DNA from: an uncultured Sphaerochaeta sp.
Lineage (GTDB): Bacteria > Spirochaetota > Spirochaetia > Sphaerochaetales > Sphaerochaetaceae
Assembly: GCF_963677075.1 (NCBI RefSeq)
Contig: NZ_OY781873.1
Coordinates: 372,001 to 436,000, forward strand
Reading direction: 5' to 3'
Length of the DNA: 64,000 nt
Positions 8,521 through 16,266 of the stretch are shown piece by piece. Position 1 is the stretch's first letter, and each line of letters opens with the position of its first letter. The notes below the pieces were generated by a model that worked only from the letters and a program-made list of their open reading frames with translations, did not search any database and was not told the DNA's origin. A program made the translations under genes and the position numbers.

Positions 8521-10100
8521 GTAGTTTTATCGTCTTCGTCATCCAAAGAGATTTCTTCCTCATCTCCCTCAGGGACGTATTCAATCCAAGGCGAATGGTC
8601 ATCATCCACTTCAGATTCATCATCCACTTCAGATTCATCATCTCTCTTAGTTTCTTCATTTGATTCATCATCCACTTCAGGAATCTGATCATCTAGAACT
8701 GTTTGTTCCTGCTCCAGAGAAGCAAGCTCTTCCTGTTTGGTTTGCAATATCTGCTCGACATTGTGCAAGGATTCTTGTTTCTCAGTGAGTTGTAAGGTAA
8801 GCGCTGCAAATGAAGCTGCCAAAAGCTCTTTTGCTTTATACTGTTCTACATTTTCAGAGGCTAATGCTTCATGGTTCTTTTTCATCGCAGTCAACTCTTC
8901 CTGCAGTGCTGTAGCCTCTTCCCTGAGATGAAGAATAATCTGCTGGAGCTCCTCTTGCTTACGCCCATTCTTGCGTAAGTTCTCAGTTGCTTGGTCATGT
9001 TGTTCACAAAGGTGCTGGATTTCATCACTGAACACATGCAAACTATCATACTCTTGCTGTTCCAGTTTTTGGCTCATCATTTGAGCTTGTTCCATTCGCT
9101 GTTGCAGCTCCTCCAAATAAGAGGAAACCGTGTGAATCATGGTCTGAAACGCTTGGTCTGTCTTGGTTATGGTATGGGTGAACACAGCTTCCATATCATG
9201 GTCACATTGCTGGCTGAATTGAGAGAGGGTTTCAGAGATACGACTCTTTACATCCTCAATCAAGGAGAGGAGGTTCTCTTTCTCTGTCCTAAAGTATTTC
9301 TGGCTTTCTGTCTTGATAGACTCGTATTGGATCTTCTGTTCGTTCACATCCTGGAAAGCCTGTTCCCTCACCGCTTCCAATTCGCGTCTACTGTTGGCAA
9401 TTACTTGCTCTGCATCGTCACCGATTTGTCTGATTTTTGCCAATTGGGAAGTCAGGATTGAAAGAGAATCGGCCTCATTGCTTTTCAGAGTCTCTGCATG
9501 ACCCGCCACACGACTCTGGTTCTGCCGCTCCACTTCCTGGACCTCAGCTTCATACTCCTGTAGCTTTGCATAGGATGAATCAAGAAGCTGTTTTACCTTT
9601 AGCTGTTGTTGGCTGATTGAGTTGCTGCCTTCTTCAATCGCCTCCTGAAGCATCTGCTTGAAAGCCTCTATTCGTTCATCAAAATGGTTGATCGTTGCAT
9701 CTACTGCTTCAATACGCTGAATTTCTAGTTTTGTATGCTCGATACGGGCTTCTACTTGTGCTGTGGTAGTTCCTAGTTTGGTAAGAGAATCCCTGTAGGT
9801 ATTAAGCACACCCTGTAGTTTGGTAAGATCGTCACTCCTCGCCTCAAGGTCCGCCATCTGGGTCTCTATCCTGAGAAGCATCTGGTTGGCAGCATCAATT
9901 CTGTGATTGATTCGCTCCTCCACTTGCTGAGAAGTATCTTTAAACTGATTACGGGAGGCTTCCAATTCCCGGGAGAACTGCCCAACTTTCTGTTTCATGA
10001 GATCCAGACGGCGGTCACGCTTATCTTCTACACGAAGCATGTAGATGATAATGAGCGTGATGATAAACAGGATTACCGGAAGCAAAAGCTCGAGTCCCAT
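8517..10100 (-). CDS. membrane-anchored coiled-coil protein, SpiroCoCo-like
   Basis: The 527-residue protein has one N-terminal membrane helix (LLLPVILFIITLIIIYML, residues ~4-22), a basic patch (KDRRLD), then about 430 residues of near-continuous coiled coil rich in Gln, Glu and Leu. It ends in a strongly acidic tail with tandem DDESEV repeats (two 18-base DNA repeats at 8602-8637). The start at 10100 has GGAGG six bases ahead. It resembles the spirochaete coiled-coil proteins called SpiroCoCo, a family whose function is unknown to me. It would sit in the inner membrane with the rod in the cytoplasm. It follows the HAD gene by 24 bases and probably shares its transcript. Confidence 0.75.
   Translation of the reverse strand: MGLELLLPVILFIITLIIIYMLRVEDKRDRRLDLMKQKVGQFSRELEASRNQFKDTSQQVEERINHRIDAANQMLLRIETQMADLEARSDDLTKLQGVLNTYRDSLTKLGTTTAQVEARIEHTKLEIQRIEAVDATINHFDERIEAFKQMLQEAIEEGSNSISQQQLKVKQLLDSSYAKLQEYEAEVQEVERQNQSRVAGHAETLKSNEADSLSILTSQLAKIRQIGDDAEQVIANSRRELEAVREQAFQDVNEQKIQYESIKTESQKYFRTEKENLLSLIEDVKSRISETLSQFSQQCDHDMEAVFTHTITKTDQAFQTMIHTVSSYLEELQQRMEQAQMMSQKLEQQEYDSLHVFSDEIQHLCEQHDQATENLRKNGRKQEELQQIILHLREEATALQEELTAMKKNHEALASENVEQYKAKELLAASFAALTLQLTEKQESLHNVEQILQTKQEELASLEQEQTVLDDQIPEVDDESNEETKRDDESEVDDESEVDDDHSPWIEYVPEGDEEEISLDDEDDKTT
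8602..8637. repeat. tandem 18-bp repeat in the acidic tail of the coiled-coil gene
   Basis: Two identical 18-base units (8602-8619 and 8620-8637) encode repeated acidic hexapeptides (DDESEV). A third, degenerate copy lies at about 8662-8682. Copy number could vary between strains without breaking the frame. Confidence 0.85.
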
Positions 10101-10124
10101 CGAAAACCTCCTACCAGAGCATCC

Positions 10125-10823
10125 TTAGAGTACCAGAGAAGCAAACTCCTTCCAAGAGCTTACCACCAAGTCAGCTTCGGGAAAACTTCTATGGGTATCC
10201 TTGGTTATTAGGCAGGAATGCATCCCTGCCTGTCTTGCTCCACGGCAATCCTTGGTGTAACTGTCGCCCATATAGAGCACTTGGCTGGGATTCACCTGCA
10301 AGTGATCAAGCAAGAAGGAGAAGGCTTTTGCACTTGGTTTCAAATAACCGCTTTCCTCTGTACTGTAGGCATAGTCTACCAAATCAGCAATACCAAGGGT
10401 CTGCAACTTACCAGCTAAGGGAAAATCACTAAAAACCGCAATCTTCAAGCCTTGCTTATGTACTTTTTCAAGTGTCTCAACCATCGTCGGATACGCCTTG
10501 ATACTCAAAAAAGAATGCTCCCAAGCCTGATAGAACTGCTTCTCTACAGCAGCCTTAACCTGATCAGTCGTTCGATTTCCCCTCAATCGGGAAGCAACAA
10601 GCTGAGCCTGTCGATGTATGAGACCTGCCCGATTTTCAGGAGAGGTAGGGTGCAGGTCCTGCACCCTACGGTACTCCTTTCTTGCCCAGTTGAAAGCCTT
10701 GGCAAGAGTTAGGGAAGGAAACAGGGAACGAACCATTCTTACATTGAGCATCCTCTTCGGATAGAGCGTACCATCAATATCGAGCGCGAGAACCTTGATA
10801 CCTTTCTCTTGAAGATACCCCAT
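10125..10823 (-). CDS. HAD-family hydrolase
   Basis: The protein has the four HAD motifs: nucleophile motif I ALDIDGTLY, motif II VFSDFP, the motif III lysine (LKPSAK), and motif IV MGDSYTKDCRGARQAG. A helical cap is inserted after motif I. This indicates a phosphatase or phosphoglycolate-phosphatase-like enzyme; the substrate is unknown. The frame opens at a TTG at 10829, but the ATG at 10823, with GAGG six bases before it and two bases after the der stop, is the better start (232 residues). Confidence 0.82.
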   Translation of the reverse strand: MGYLQEKGIKVLALDIDGTLYPKRMLNVRMVRSLFPSLTLAKAFNWARKEYRRVQDLHPTSPENRAGLIHRQAQLVASRLRGNRTTDQVKAAVEKQFYQAWEHSFLSIKAYPTMVETLEKVHKQGLKIAVFSDFPLAGKLQTLGIADLVDYAYSTEESGYLKPSAKAFSFLLDHLQVNPSQVLYMGDSYTKDCRGARQAGMHSCLITKDTHRSFPEADLVVSSWKEFASLVL

Positions 10824-10825
10824 CC

Positions 10826-12382
10826 TCAACCTCGTTTCTTGCCGGTGGTACGCTTTGCCTGTTTTTCGATTCGCTTTCGCGACTTGTCAACTGAAGCCAC
10901 GTTGCCAGGCTTGGTCCCTTTTGGCTTCGCAAATGCTCTTCCGCCAATATTACGTTTCACCTCGGGCTTTGGGCCATCCACTACTGGTTTTTTGGGTCCT
11001 CTCTCATGCAAGGAGGGATTTCTCTTACGTTCACGGAGATCTACCTCAATGGGAATCTGGGTGAATCCCAGATCTCGGCGAATACAGTTCTTCAAGTACT
11101 GGACATAGATCTGTGGGAAGTCCTTGATTCGGTTGACGAACATAAGAAACTTCACTGGGTTGGCACTGAACTGGGTACCGTAATAGACTTTGTAATGCCC
11201 CATGCTTCCTCGTGGGGGCTGAATGGCCTCTCCCCACTCCTTGATCGCTTCGTTCAGCTGAGAAGTGTCAACACGCTTGTTGAGCTGTTTCCATACCCCC
11301 CATACTGTATCGAGTAGCTTGCCAATATCCTGGCCCTTGAGAGCGCTGATTGACGTGATAGGTGCAAAGCCAAGGATGGGGAACAGGAATCTGATCCTGT
11401 CCTTGATAGCCTGCAACTCGTTCCCGATCCCAGTGAGCAAGTCAATCTTATTCAATACCAAGATAATACCCTTGCCCCTACGTACAATGAGGTTGGCAAT
11501 CTTTTTATCCTGGTCTGAGAGCCCCTCGATAGCATCCACCATCAACAACACTACATCAGCCTCATCGATGGTCTTGATGGCACGATTGACGGAGTAGTAT
11601 TCCACATCCTCCTCAACCTTGCTCTTACGCCTGATACCTGCAGTATCAAGTACGGTAAAGTCACTACCCTTGTATGAGAAAGTTCCCATGACAACATCAC
11701 GGGTGGTACCAGCAATATCACTGACAATTGAAACATCTGAACCTACCAAGAGGTTGGTAAGGGTGGACTTGCCAGTATTGGGCTTGCCCATAATGGCCAG
11801 CTTCACGCGCTCGGCTTCTTCAGGGGCCTCATCAAGGCTTACCATTTCCAGCATGCCAAGCAGGGTATCTTCCAGATCTTCAATGCCCAAACCGTGAGCG
11901 GCAGATATTCCCACCACACGTTGGAATCCATACTGGTAGTACTCCCAGACCAAGTCATCACGCTTGGGGTCATCAACCTTGTTTACCACAAGCAGGACCT
12001 TCTCACTATATGGACGCAATGCTTTCAGTAATTCTTCGTCCTCTGCCGTAACAGCAGTACACTCCATCATAAAAATAATGGCATCACTTTGCGAGAGAAG
12101 GCCTAAACTCTTATTGGCGACCAGGTCATCAAACCCTTCTCGCTCAACCTTTACCCCGCCACTATCAACAAGTGTTACAGGATGGTTCCCAAGGTACCAG
12201 CGTTCTGGAATCAAGTCACGGGTAACCCCTGGGGTCGGATCGGTAATTGCTCGTCTTTTGCCGATCAAACGATTGAACAATGTGGACTTACCCACATTGG
12301 GACGGCCTACAATAGAGATAACCGGAATCTTTGCCGGTGAATCTTGTGTGTCAGATGGTGGTGAAATGATCGAATCGGTCAT
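10826..12382 (-). CDS. der: ribosome biogenesis GTPase Der (EngA)
   Basis: The 518-residue protein has two Era-type GTPase domains followed by a KH-like domain. Domain 1: GRPNVGKST, TPGVTRD, DSGG, NKVD. Domain 2: GKPNTGKST, AGTTRD, DTAG, NKID. The C-terminus runs longer than most Der proteins and ends in a strongly basic tail (SRKRIEKQAKRTTGKKRG), likely for rRNA contact. Der matures the 50S subunit. Its start lies inside the last 32 bases of ptsI, so the two are translationally coupled. Confidence 0.96.
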   Translation of the reverse strand: MTDSIISPPSDTQDSPAKIPVISIVGRPNVGKSTLFNRLIGKRRAITDPTPGVTRDLIPERWYLGNHPVTLVDSGGVKVEREGFDDLVANKSLGLLSQSDAIIFMMECTAVTAEDEELLKALRPYSEKVLLVVNKVDDPKRDDLVWEYYQYGFQRVVGISAAHGLGIEDLEDTLLGMLEMVSLDEAPEEAERVKLAIMGKPNTGKSTLTNLLVGSDVSIVSDIAGTTRDVVMGTFSYKGSDFTVLDTAGIRRKSKVEEDVEYYSVNRAIKTIDEADVVLLMVDAIEGLSDQDKKIANLIVRRGKGIILVLNKIDLLTGIGNELQAIKDRIRFLFPILGFAPITSISALKGQDIGKLLDTVWGVWKQLNKRVDTSQLNEAIKEWGEAIQPPRGSMGHYKVYYGTQFSANPVKFLMFVNRIKDFPQIYVQYLKNCIRRDLGFTQIPIEVDLRERKRNPSLHERGPKKPVVDGPKPEVKRNIGGRAFAKPKGTKPGNVASVDKSRKRIEKQAKRTTGKKRG

Positions 12383-14084
12383 GCATCCACTCCCTTATAA
12401 ACGTATTTATCGTGAGATATGAGTCCATTTCCAAGACCTGCTGTGCCAGTGCCCTCGCATCTTCAGAAGAGACCGAGCGCAAGATTTTCCGCACCTGCAG
12501 GAGGCTTTGGGACCCCATGCTCAATTCATCCAACCCCATACCGGCCAACAGCACGGAACAGAGAGGATCGGAAGCCATCTCCCCGCAGAGGCTTACCGGT
12601 ATGTTGTTCTGGTGGGCTTTCTCTACAATCATGTGGATCGATCGCAGCACCCCGGGGTGAAATGGCTGATACAGGTAGGCAATCTTCTCATTGCCCCGAT
12701 CGACAGCAATGGTATACTGAATCAGGTCATTGGTTCCGATTGAGAAGAAGTCAACCTTCTTTGCCAAGATGTCTGCACATAAGGCTGCAGACGGTACCTC
12801 AATCATGGTTCCAATTTTAATATCAGGATCGAAGGGGATCTGCTCATTCCGGCAATCCTCCTTGACATGTTCAAGGAGATGCAAGACCGCATTCAGCTCC
12901 TCGACCCCGCTGATCATTGGAAACATGATTTGCAACTTACCATATACGCTGGCGCGGAGCAATGCTCTCAGCTGTACGGTAAAAATATCCTTTCGGGAGA
13001 GGCAGAAACGTACAGCCCTCCAACCAAGTACAGGATTTTTCTCATCAATTCCGAGACCTTTCACAATCTTATCACCACCGATGTCGATGGTACGGATTGT
13101 AACCGGTTTAGGAGAAACGGCTTCCAGGACATGCCTGTATGCCTCAAACTGCCGTTGTTCTGAAGGAAGTTCCAAGGACTCCATGAAAAGGAATTCTGAG
13201 CGGAACAAGCCAACCCCGCTAGCACCGCTCTCCTTGACTGCATCGACCTCAATACTGGTCTGGATGTTCGCCTTCAGCAGTATGGTATGCCCATCGGTCA
13301 TCTCGGTGGGAAGGTCAACCATCTTCTTCAGTTCACCTTCATGTTCCTGCCAGAGGGCAAAACGCTCATCAAGCATCTGTGCGACGTTCAAGTCAGGACG
13401 GACATAGACTTCCCCATACGATCCATCCAAGATAATCTCATCACCATCCTTCACATTTCTGGAAGCGGTGCCAGTGGCAAGGACCGTAGGAATATTGAAG
13501 GCACGTACAAGGATTGCCACATGACTTGCCCTGCCTCCCCCATCCAAGCTAATCCCTAGGATATGGGTCTTGTCCATGCTGAACAACTCAGAGGGCATGA
13601 GGTAATCAGCAACCAGAACCACGTCCTCATCAAGCGCTTCCAATGGTCGCTGTCCATCTCCCTTGACTGCAGCAATCAGATGTAGTGAGACATCCTTGAA
13701 ATCAAGAGCTCGTTCACGCAGTAATTCATCCGTGGATTGTTCGAGCAGACGCACCATCTCATTCGTTACAGAATCGATGGCCCATTGGCTGCAAACCAAA
13801 TTGGTAGTGATATATGCTTCGATCTGCCCGATATACTCGGGATCATCAAGCATCATCAAGTGGGTCTCAAGGATATCCTTCGACTCTTTGGAAATCTTGC
13901 TGGTGTTGTGTTCTTGCAGATGTGCTCTTGCCGCATTGACAGCTCCCTTGAACTTCTCAAGCTCTGTTGTCACGCCATCTGCAAGGATATGCCGTTTTTC
14001 TGCAGCACTTGCGGCGTTACGATGCACCAACGCCTTGCCCTTTGCGAGCCCCTCTGAAGCCGCTATACCCTTGAATATCCTCAT
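12351..14084 (-). CDS. ptsI: phosphoenolpyruvate-protein phosphotransferase (PTS enzyme I)
   Basis: The 577-residue enzyme has the N-terminal HPr-binding/phosphohistidine domain (His188 in GGRASHVAI) and the C-terminal PEP-binding barrel (IRTIDIGGDK, LFRSEFLFM, GTMIEVPSAA, SIGTNDLIQY, and CGEMASDP with the catalytic Cys). It moves phosphate from PEP to HPr. No HPr gene lies next to it. In the usual EI the active-site motif reads GGRTSHTAI; the small changes here (A, V) are conservative. The ATG at 14084 has no ribosome-binding site and lies 9 bases after a promoter -10 box, so its mRNA should be leaderless or nearly so. Confidence 0.93.
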   Translation of the reverse strand: MRIFKGIAASEGLAKGKALVHRNAASAAEKRHILADGVTTELEKFKGAVNAARAHLQEHNTSKISKESKDILETHLMMLDDPEYIGQIEAYITTNLVCSQWAIDSVTNEMVRLLEQSTDELLRERALDFKDVSLHLIAAVKGDGQRPLEALDEDVVLVADYLMPSELFSMDKTHILGISLDGGGRASHVAILVRAFNIPTVLATGTASRNVKDGDEIILDGSYGEVYVRPDLNVAQMLDERFALWQEHEGELKKMVDLPTEMTDGHTILLKANIQTSIEVDAVKESGASGVGLFRSEFLFMESLELPSEQRQFEAYRHVLEAVSPKPVTIRTIDIGGDKIVKGLGIDEKNPVLGWRAVRFCLSRKDIFTVQLRALLRASVYGKLQIMFPMISGVEELNAVLHLLEHVKEDCRNEQIPFDPDIKIGTMIEVPSAALCADILAKKVDFFSIGTNDLIQYTIAVDRGNEKIAYLYQPFHPGVLRSIHMIVEKAHQNNIPVSLCGEMASDPLCSVLLAGMGLDELSMGSQSLLQVRKILRSVSSEDARALAQQVLEMDSYLTINTFIREWMHDRFDHFTTI

Positions 14085-14093
14085 ATGTAATGT

Positions 14094-14122
14094 ACTATAC
14101 GGACTTTATGGTCAGATGTAAA
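14094..14122 (-). promoter_or_regulatory. promoter for ptsI-der-HAD-coiled-coil transcript, nearly leaderless
   Basis: On the minus strand TTTACA (14122-14117) and TATAGT (14099-14094) are spaced 17 bases. The ptsI ATG is only 9 bases past the -10, so transcription should begin about 3 bases before it. Confidence 0.6.
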
Positions 14123-14151
14123 GCTGGAAACCCTCCAACAGTTCTGGTAGA

Positions 14152-14694
14152 ATGACTCCCATGGAAATGGATGAAGCTCCCAAACCAAGACGCACTATCT
14201 CTCCCCTATTTATACTATTAGCATGGATTCTTTTCACCCTTGGTGTTTTCGCCCTTGGCTATCCAAGGGTTCGTCAAGCAGTTGTTTCCAGTGGTGTTCT
14301 CCAATATGCCCGGCAAGGAGAGGACAGCCCTCTCCCCTCGACTCAGGTCAGGCCAGTACAGGTTGCATTCATAACAGCCAGTGGAGAGCCGCAACTTGTC
14401 TCCCTCCAAACCAAACGATTGGGAGGGAGCCAATACCATGACAGTTATGAAGCACTGCTTGGGGGACCTACGAAAGAGGTGCTCAGCTCAGGATTGGTAA
14501 GCAATATACACCCCAAAACCTCCCTCATCGGAATAACGCTGTCAAACAAGATTCTCTTTGTTGATGTAAGTAAGGACTTCTTGGATAGCTTGGATATTGT
14601 GAAAGCAACAGAACAGATGAAAACCACCGCTCTAGCATTCAGCCAGGTCAAGGATCTGGTTATATTGGTTGAGGGAAAACCATTAGAACAATAG
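14152..14694 (+). CDS. GerMN-domain membrane-anchored protein
   Basis: The 180-residue protein has one N-terminal membrane helix (LFILLAWILFTLGVFALG, residues ~20-37) followed by a GerMN (sporulation/germination) domain in residues ~65-175 (VQVAFI, YEALLGGP, LVSNIHPKTSLIGI, FVDVSKDFLDS). GerMN domains occur in many non-sporulating bacteria as extracytoplasmic modules of unknown role, so sporulation is not implied. Three ATGs lie near the start (14152, 14161, 14167) with no strong ribosome-binding site; the first is used. It is divergent from ptsI and overlaps tlyA tail to tail by 12 bases. Confidence 0.8.
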   Translation: MTPMEMDEAPKPRRTISPLFILLAWILFTLGVFALGYPRVRQAVVSSGVLQYARQGEDSPLPSTQVRPVQVAFITASGEPQLVSLQTKRLGGSQYHDSYEALLGGPTKEVLSSGLVSNIHPKTSLIGITLSNKILFVDVSKDFLDSLDIVKATEQMKTTALAFSQVKDLVILVEGKPLEQ

Positions 14695-15459
14695 AGCCTT
14701 TACTCGCGATGCAAAGGAATTCTTATCCATTCCGACCTCTGATTTCAGAAGTGCAAGGAATTCAACATTACCTTTGTGTCCCTTGAGTGGACTTTTTGTA
14801 AGTTCGTGTATGCCTACCCCATCCTCTTCAAGCAAATCAAACACCCTGAGCATTACATCCAAAAGAACCTCAGGGTCCTCAACAACTCCGTTGAAATCCT
14901 CCAAGCCCTTTGGCACCTCAAACTGCGGTTTGATCAGAGAAACCAACCAGGTATTGTTGCAGAGTGAGAGGATGTGGCTTGCGGCTCGAGCGATGGAACG
15001 GAAGGAAAGATCGCACACAGCAGCATTGCAAGGAGGATCCAAGTCTTCCAAGGTCATGATGTTCTGCCGTTCATGTACCTGCACTTGCTCATTGGTACGG
15101 AGTTTCCAATCGAGCTGGTTGTACCCTACATCCACACTATGGACCATGGCAGCCCCTCGTTTGAGCAGGCAATCAGTGAAGCCACCTGTGGAAGAGCCCG
15201 CATCAAGCATCACCAAACCGCTTACATCCAGGGAGAACTCATCTAAGGCATGCTCGAGCTTGTAACCACCACGGGAGACATAGGTATCGAAGGTAAAAGA
15301 AAAGGTTGCATGAGAGGATACCAACTGCTTTGGATCAGTGGACAGCACCCCATCCACCAATACATTACGGCAGACAATATATGCAGTGAGTTGGTCCTTG
15401 GTGTACTCATCAAACTGCTGGCAGAGGGCCTGCAGCAGGGCTACCTTCCTCTCTTTCAT
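14683..15459 (-). CDS. tlyA: TlyA-family rRNA (2'-O-)-methyltransferase
   Basis: The 258-residue protein (start ATG at 15459, MKERKVALLQAL; the frame is open further upstream) has an N-terminal S4-like RNA-binding domain and a Rossmann methyltransferase domain with an FtsJ-like SAM motif LDAGSSTGGFTDCLL. The Lys/Asp catalytic positions (YNQLDWKL, CDLSF, LIKPQFEV) are visible. TlyA proteins methylate ribosomal RNA cytidines and were earlier annotated as haemolysins. The start overlaps the ymdB stop (TGATG). It is the third gene of the rny operon. Confidence 0.9.
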   Translation of the reverse strand: MKERKVALLQALCQQFDEYTKDQLTAYIVCRNVLVDGVLSTDPKQLVSSHATFSFTFDTYVSRGGYKLEHALDEFSLDVSGLVMLDAGSSTGGFTDCLLKRGAAMVHSVDVGYNQLDWKLRTNEQVQVHERQNIMTLEDLDPPCNAAVCDLSFRSIARAASHILSLCNNTWLVSLIKPQFEVPKGLEDFNGVVEDPEVLLDVMLRVFDLLEEDGVGIHELTKSPLKGHKGNVEFLALLKSEVGMDKNSFASRVKALLF

Positions 15460-16241
15460 CAAATATCGTACAACCTCGTAAATCGTTCGATACTGAGCGC
15501 CTGTCCACTGGAAGCATCCAGGGTAATGCATACCCCCTGTATGACCGGTGCAGTATCAGCAATCTCGCTGCGAAGCGGCATTTGGGTAAGTTGCCTTGCA
15601 ATCGAAATATCAGGCTTAGAGCCGATGACACTCTCCGACGGGCCGCAAAGACCTAGATCCGTAATATAGGCAGTCTTATGGGGAAGAATTTTCTCATCAG
15701 CTGTCTGTACGTGGGTATGTGTCCCAACTACCGCACTCACTTTGCCATCAAGATAGAGCGCCAAGGCTTCTTTCTCCTCCGGATTCTCTGCATGGAAATC
15801 CACAAAGATAAGGGGAGTCTGCTTTCGCAACTTTGCCACTTGGTCAGAACCAACTCGGAAAGGACAATCAATGGATGGCAGGGACTGCCTTCCTTGCAGG
15901 TTGAGAACGCCAACCTTATGCCCCTTGACCTCAACGACTACAGAACCATGCCCAGGCGCTGCAGGGGGATAGTTGGCAGGACGAAGCAAACGTTTCTCGC
16001 TATCCAGCAGTGGCCTTAAGTCATCCTGTTGCCAGATATGGTTCCCGCTGGTGATCACGTTCACCCCAAGTGAGAAGAATTGGTTCATTAAATCGGCATT
16101 CAGGCCAAAACCACCGGCTGCATTCTCACCATTCACGATAACCATGTCAGCTCGATAATCCTTGACCAATGTATGTAATCCAAGAAAGAGAGCCCTGCTC
16201 CCGGGCTGTCCACAGACATCGCCCAAAAGCAGGACTACCAT
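15459..16241 (-). CDS. ymdB: YmdB-like metallophosphoesterase
   Basis: The protein aligns with Bacillus YmdB, a cyclic-nucleotide phosphodiesterase and RNA-level regulator. Metal-binding motifs are visible: LLGDVCGQPGSRA, VNGENAAGG, SGNHIW, VDFHAE and GTHTHVQT. The family start fits the ATG at 16241 (260 residues), but this ATG has no ribosome-binding site; a GTG at 16256 with an AGG ahead is the alternative. The frame is open to 16286. It sits directly after rny, the same neighbour order as in Firmicutes, which supports a shared role in RNA turnover. Confidence 0.88.
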   Translation of the reverse strand: MVVLLLGDVCGQPGSRALFLGLHTLVKDYRADMVIVNGENAAGGFGLNADLMNQFFSLGVNVITSGNHIWQQDDLRPLLDSEKRLLRPANYPPAAPGHGSVVVEVKGHKVGVLNLQGRQSLPSIDCPFRVGSDQVAKLRKQTPLIFVDFHAENPEEKEALALYLDGKVSAVVGTHTHVQTADEKILPHKTAYITDLGLCGPSESVIGSKPDISIARQLTQMPLRSEIADTAPVIQGVCITLDASSGQALSIERFTRLYDI

Positions 16242-16266
16242 TGTTTTAGTATCAGACACAAACAAC

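Noticed and set aside
14152..14694. Sporulation function for the GerMN protein
   Set aside because: GerMN domains occur in many non-spore-formers and no sporulation genes are present here.
14683..15459. Haemolysin activity for TlyA
   Set aside because: The sequence is that of an S4-domain rRNA methyltransferase; the haemolysin name is historical.
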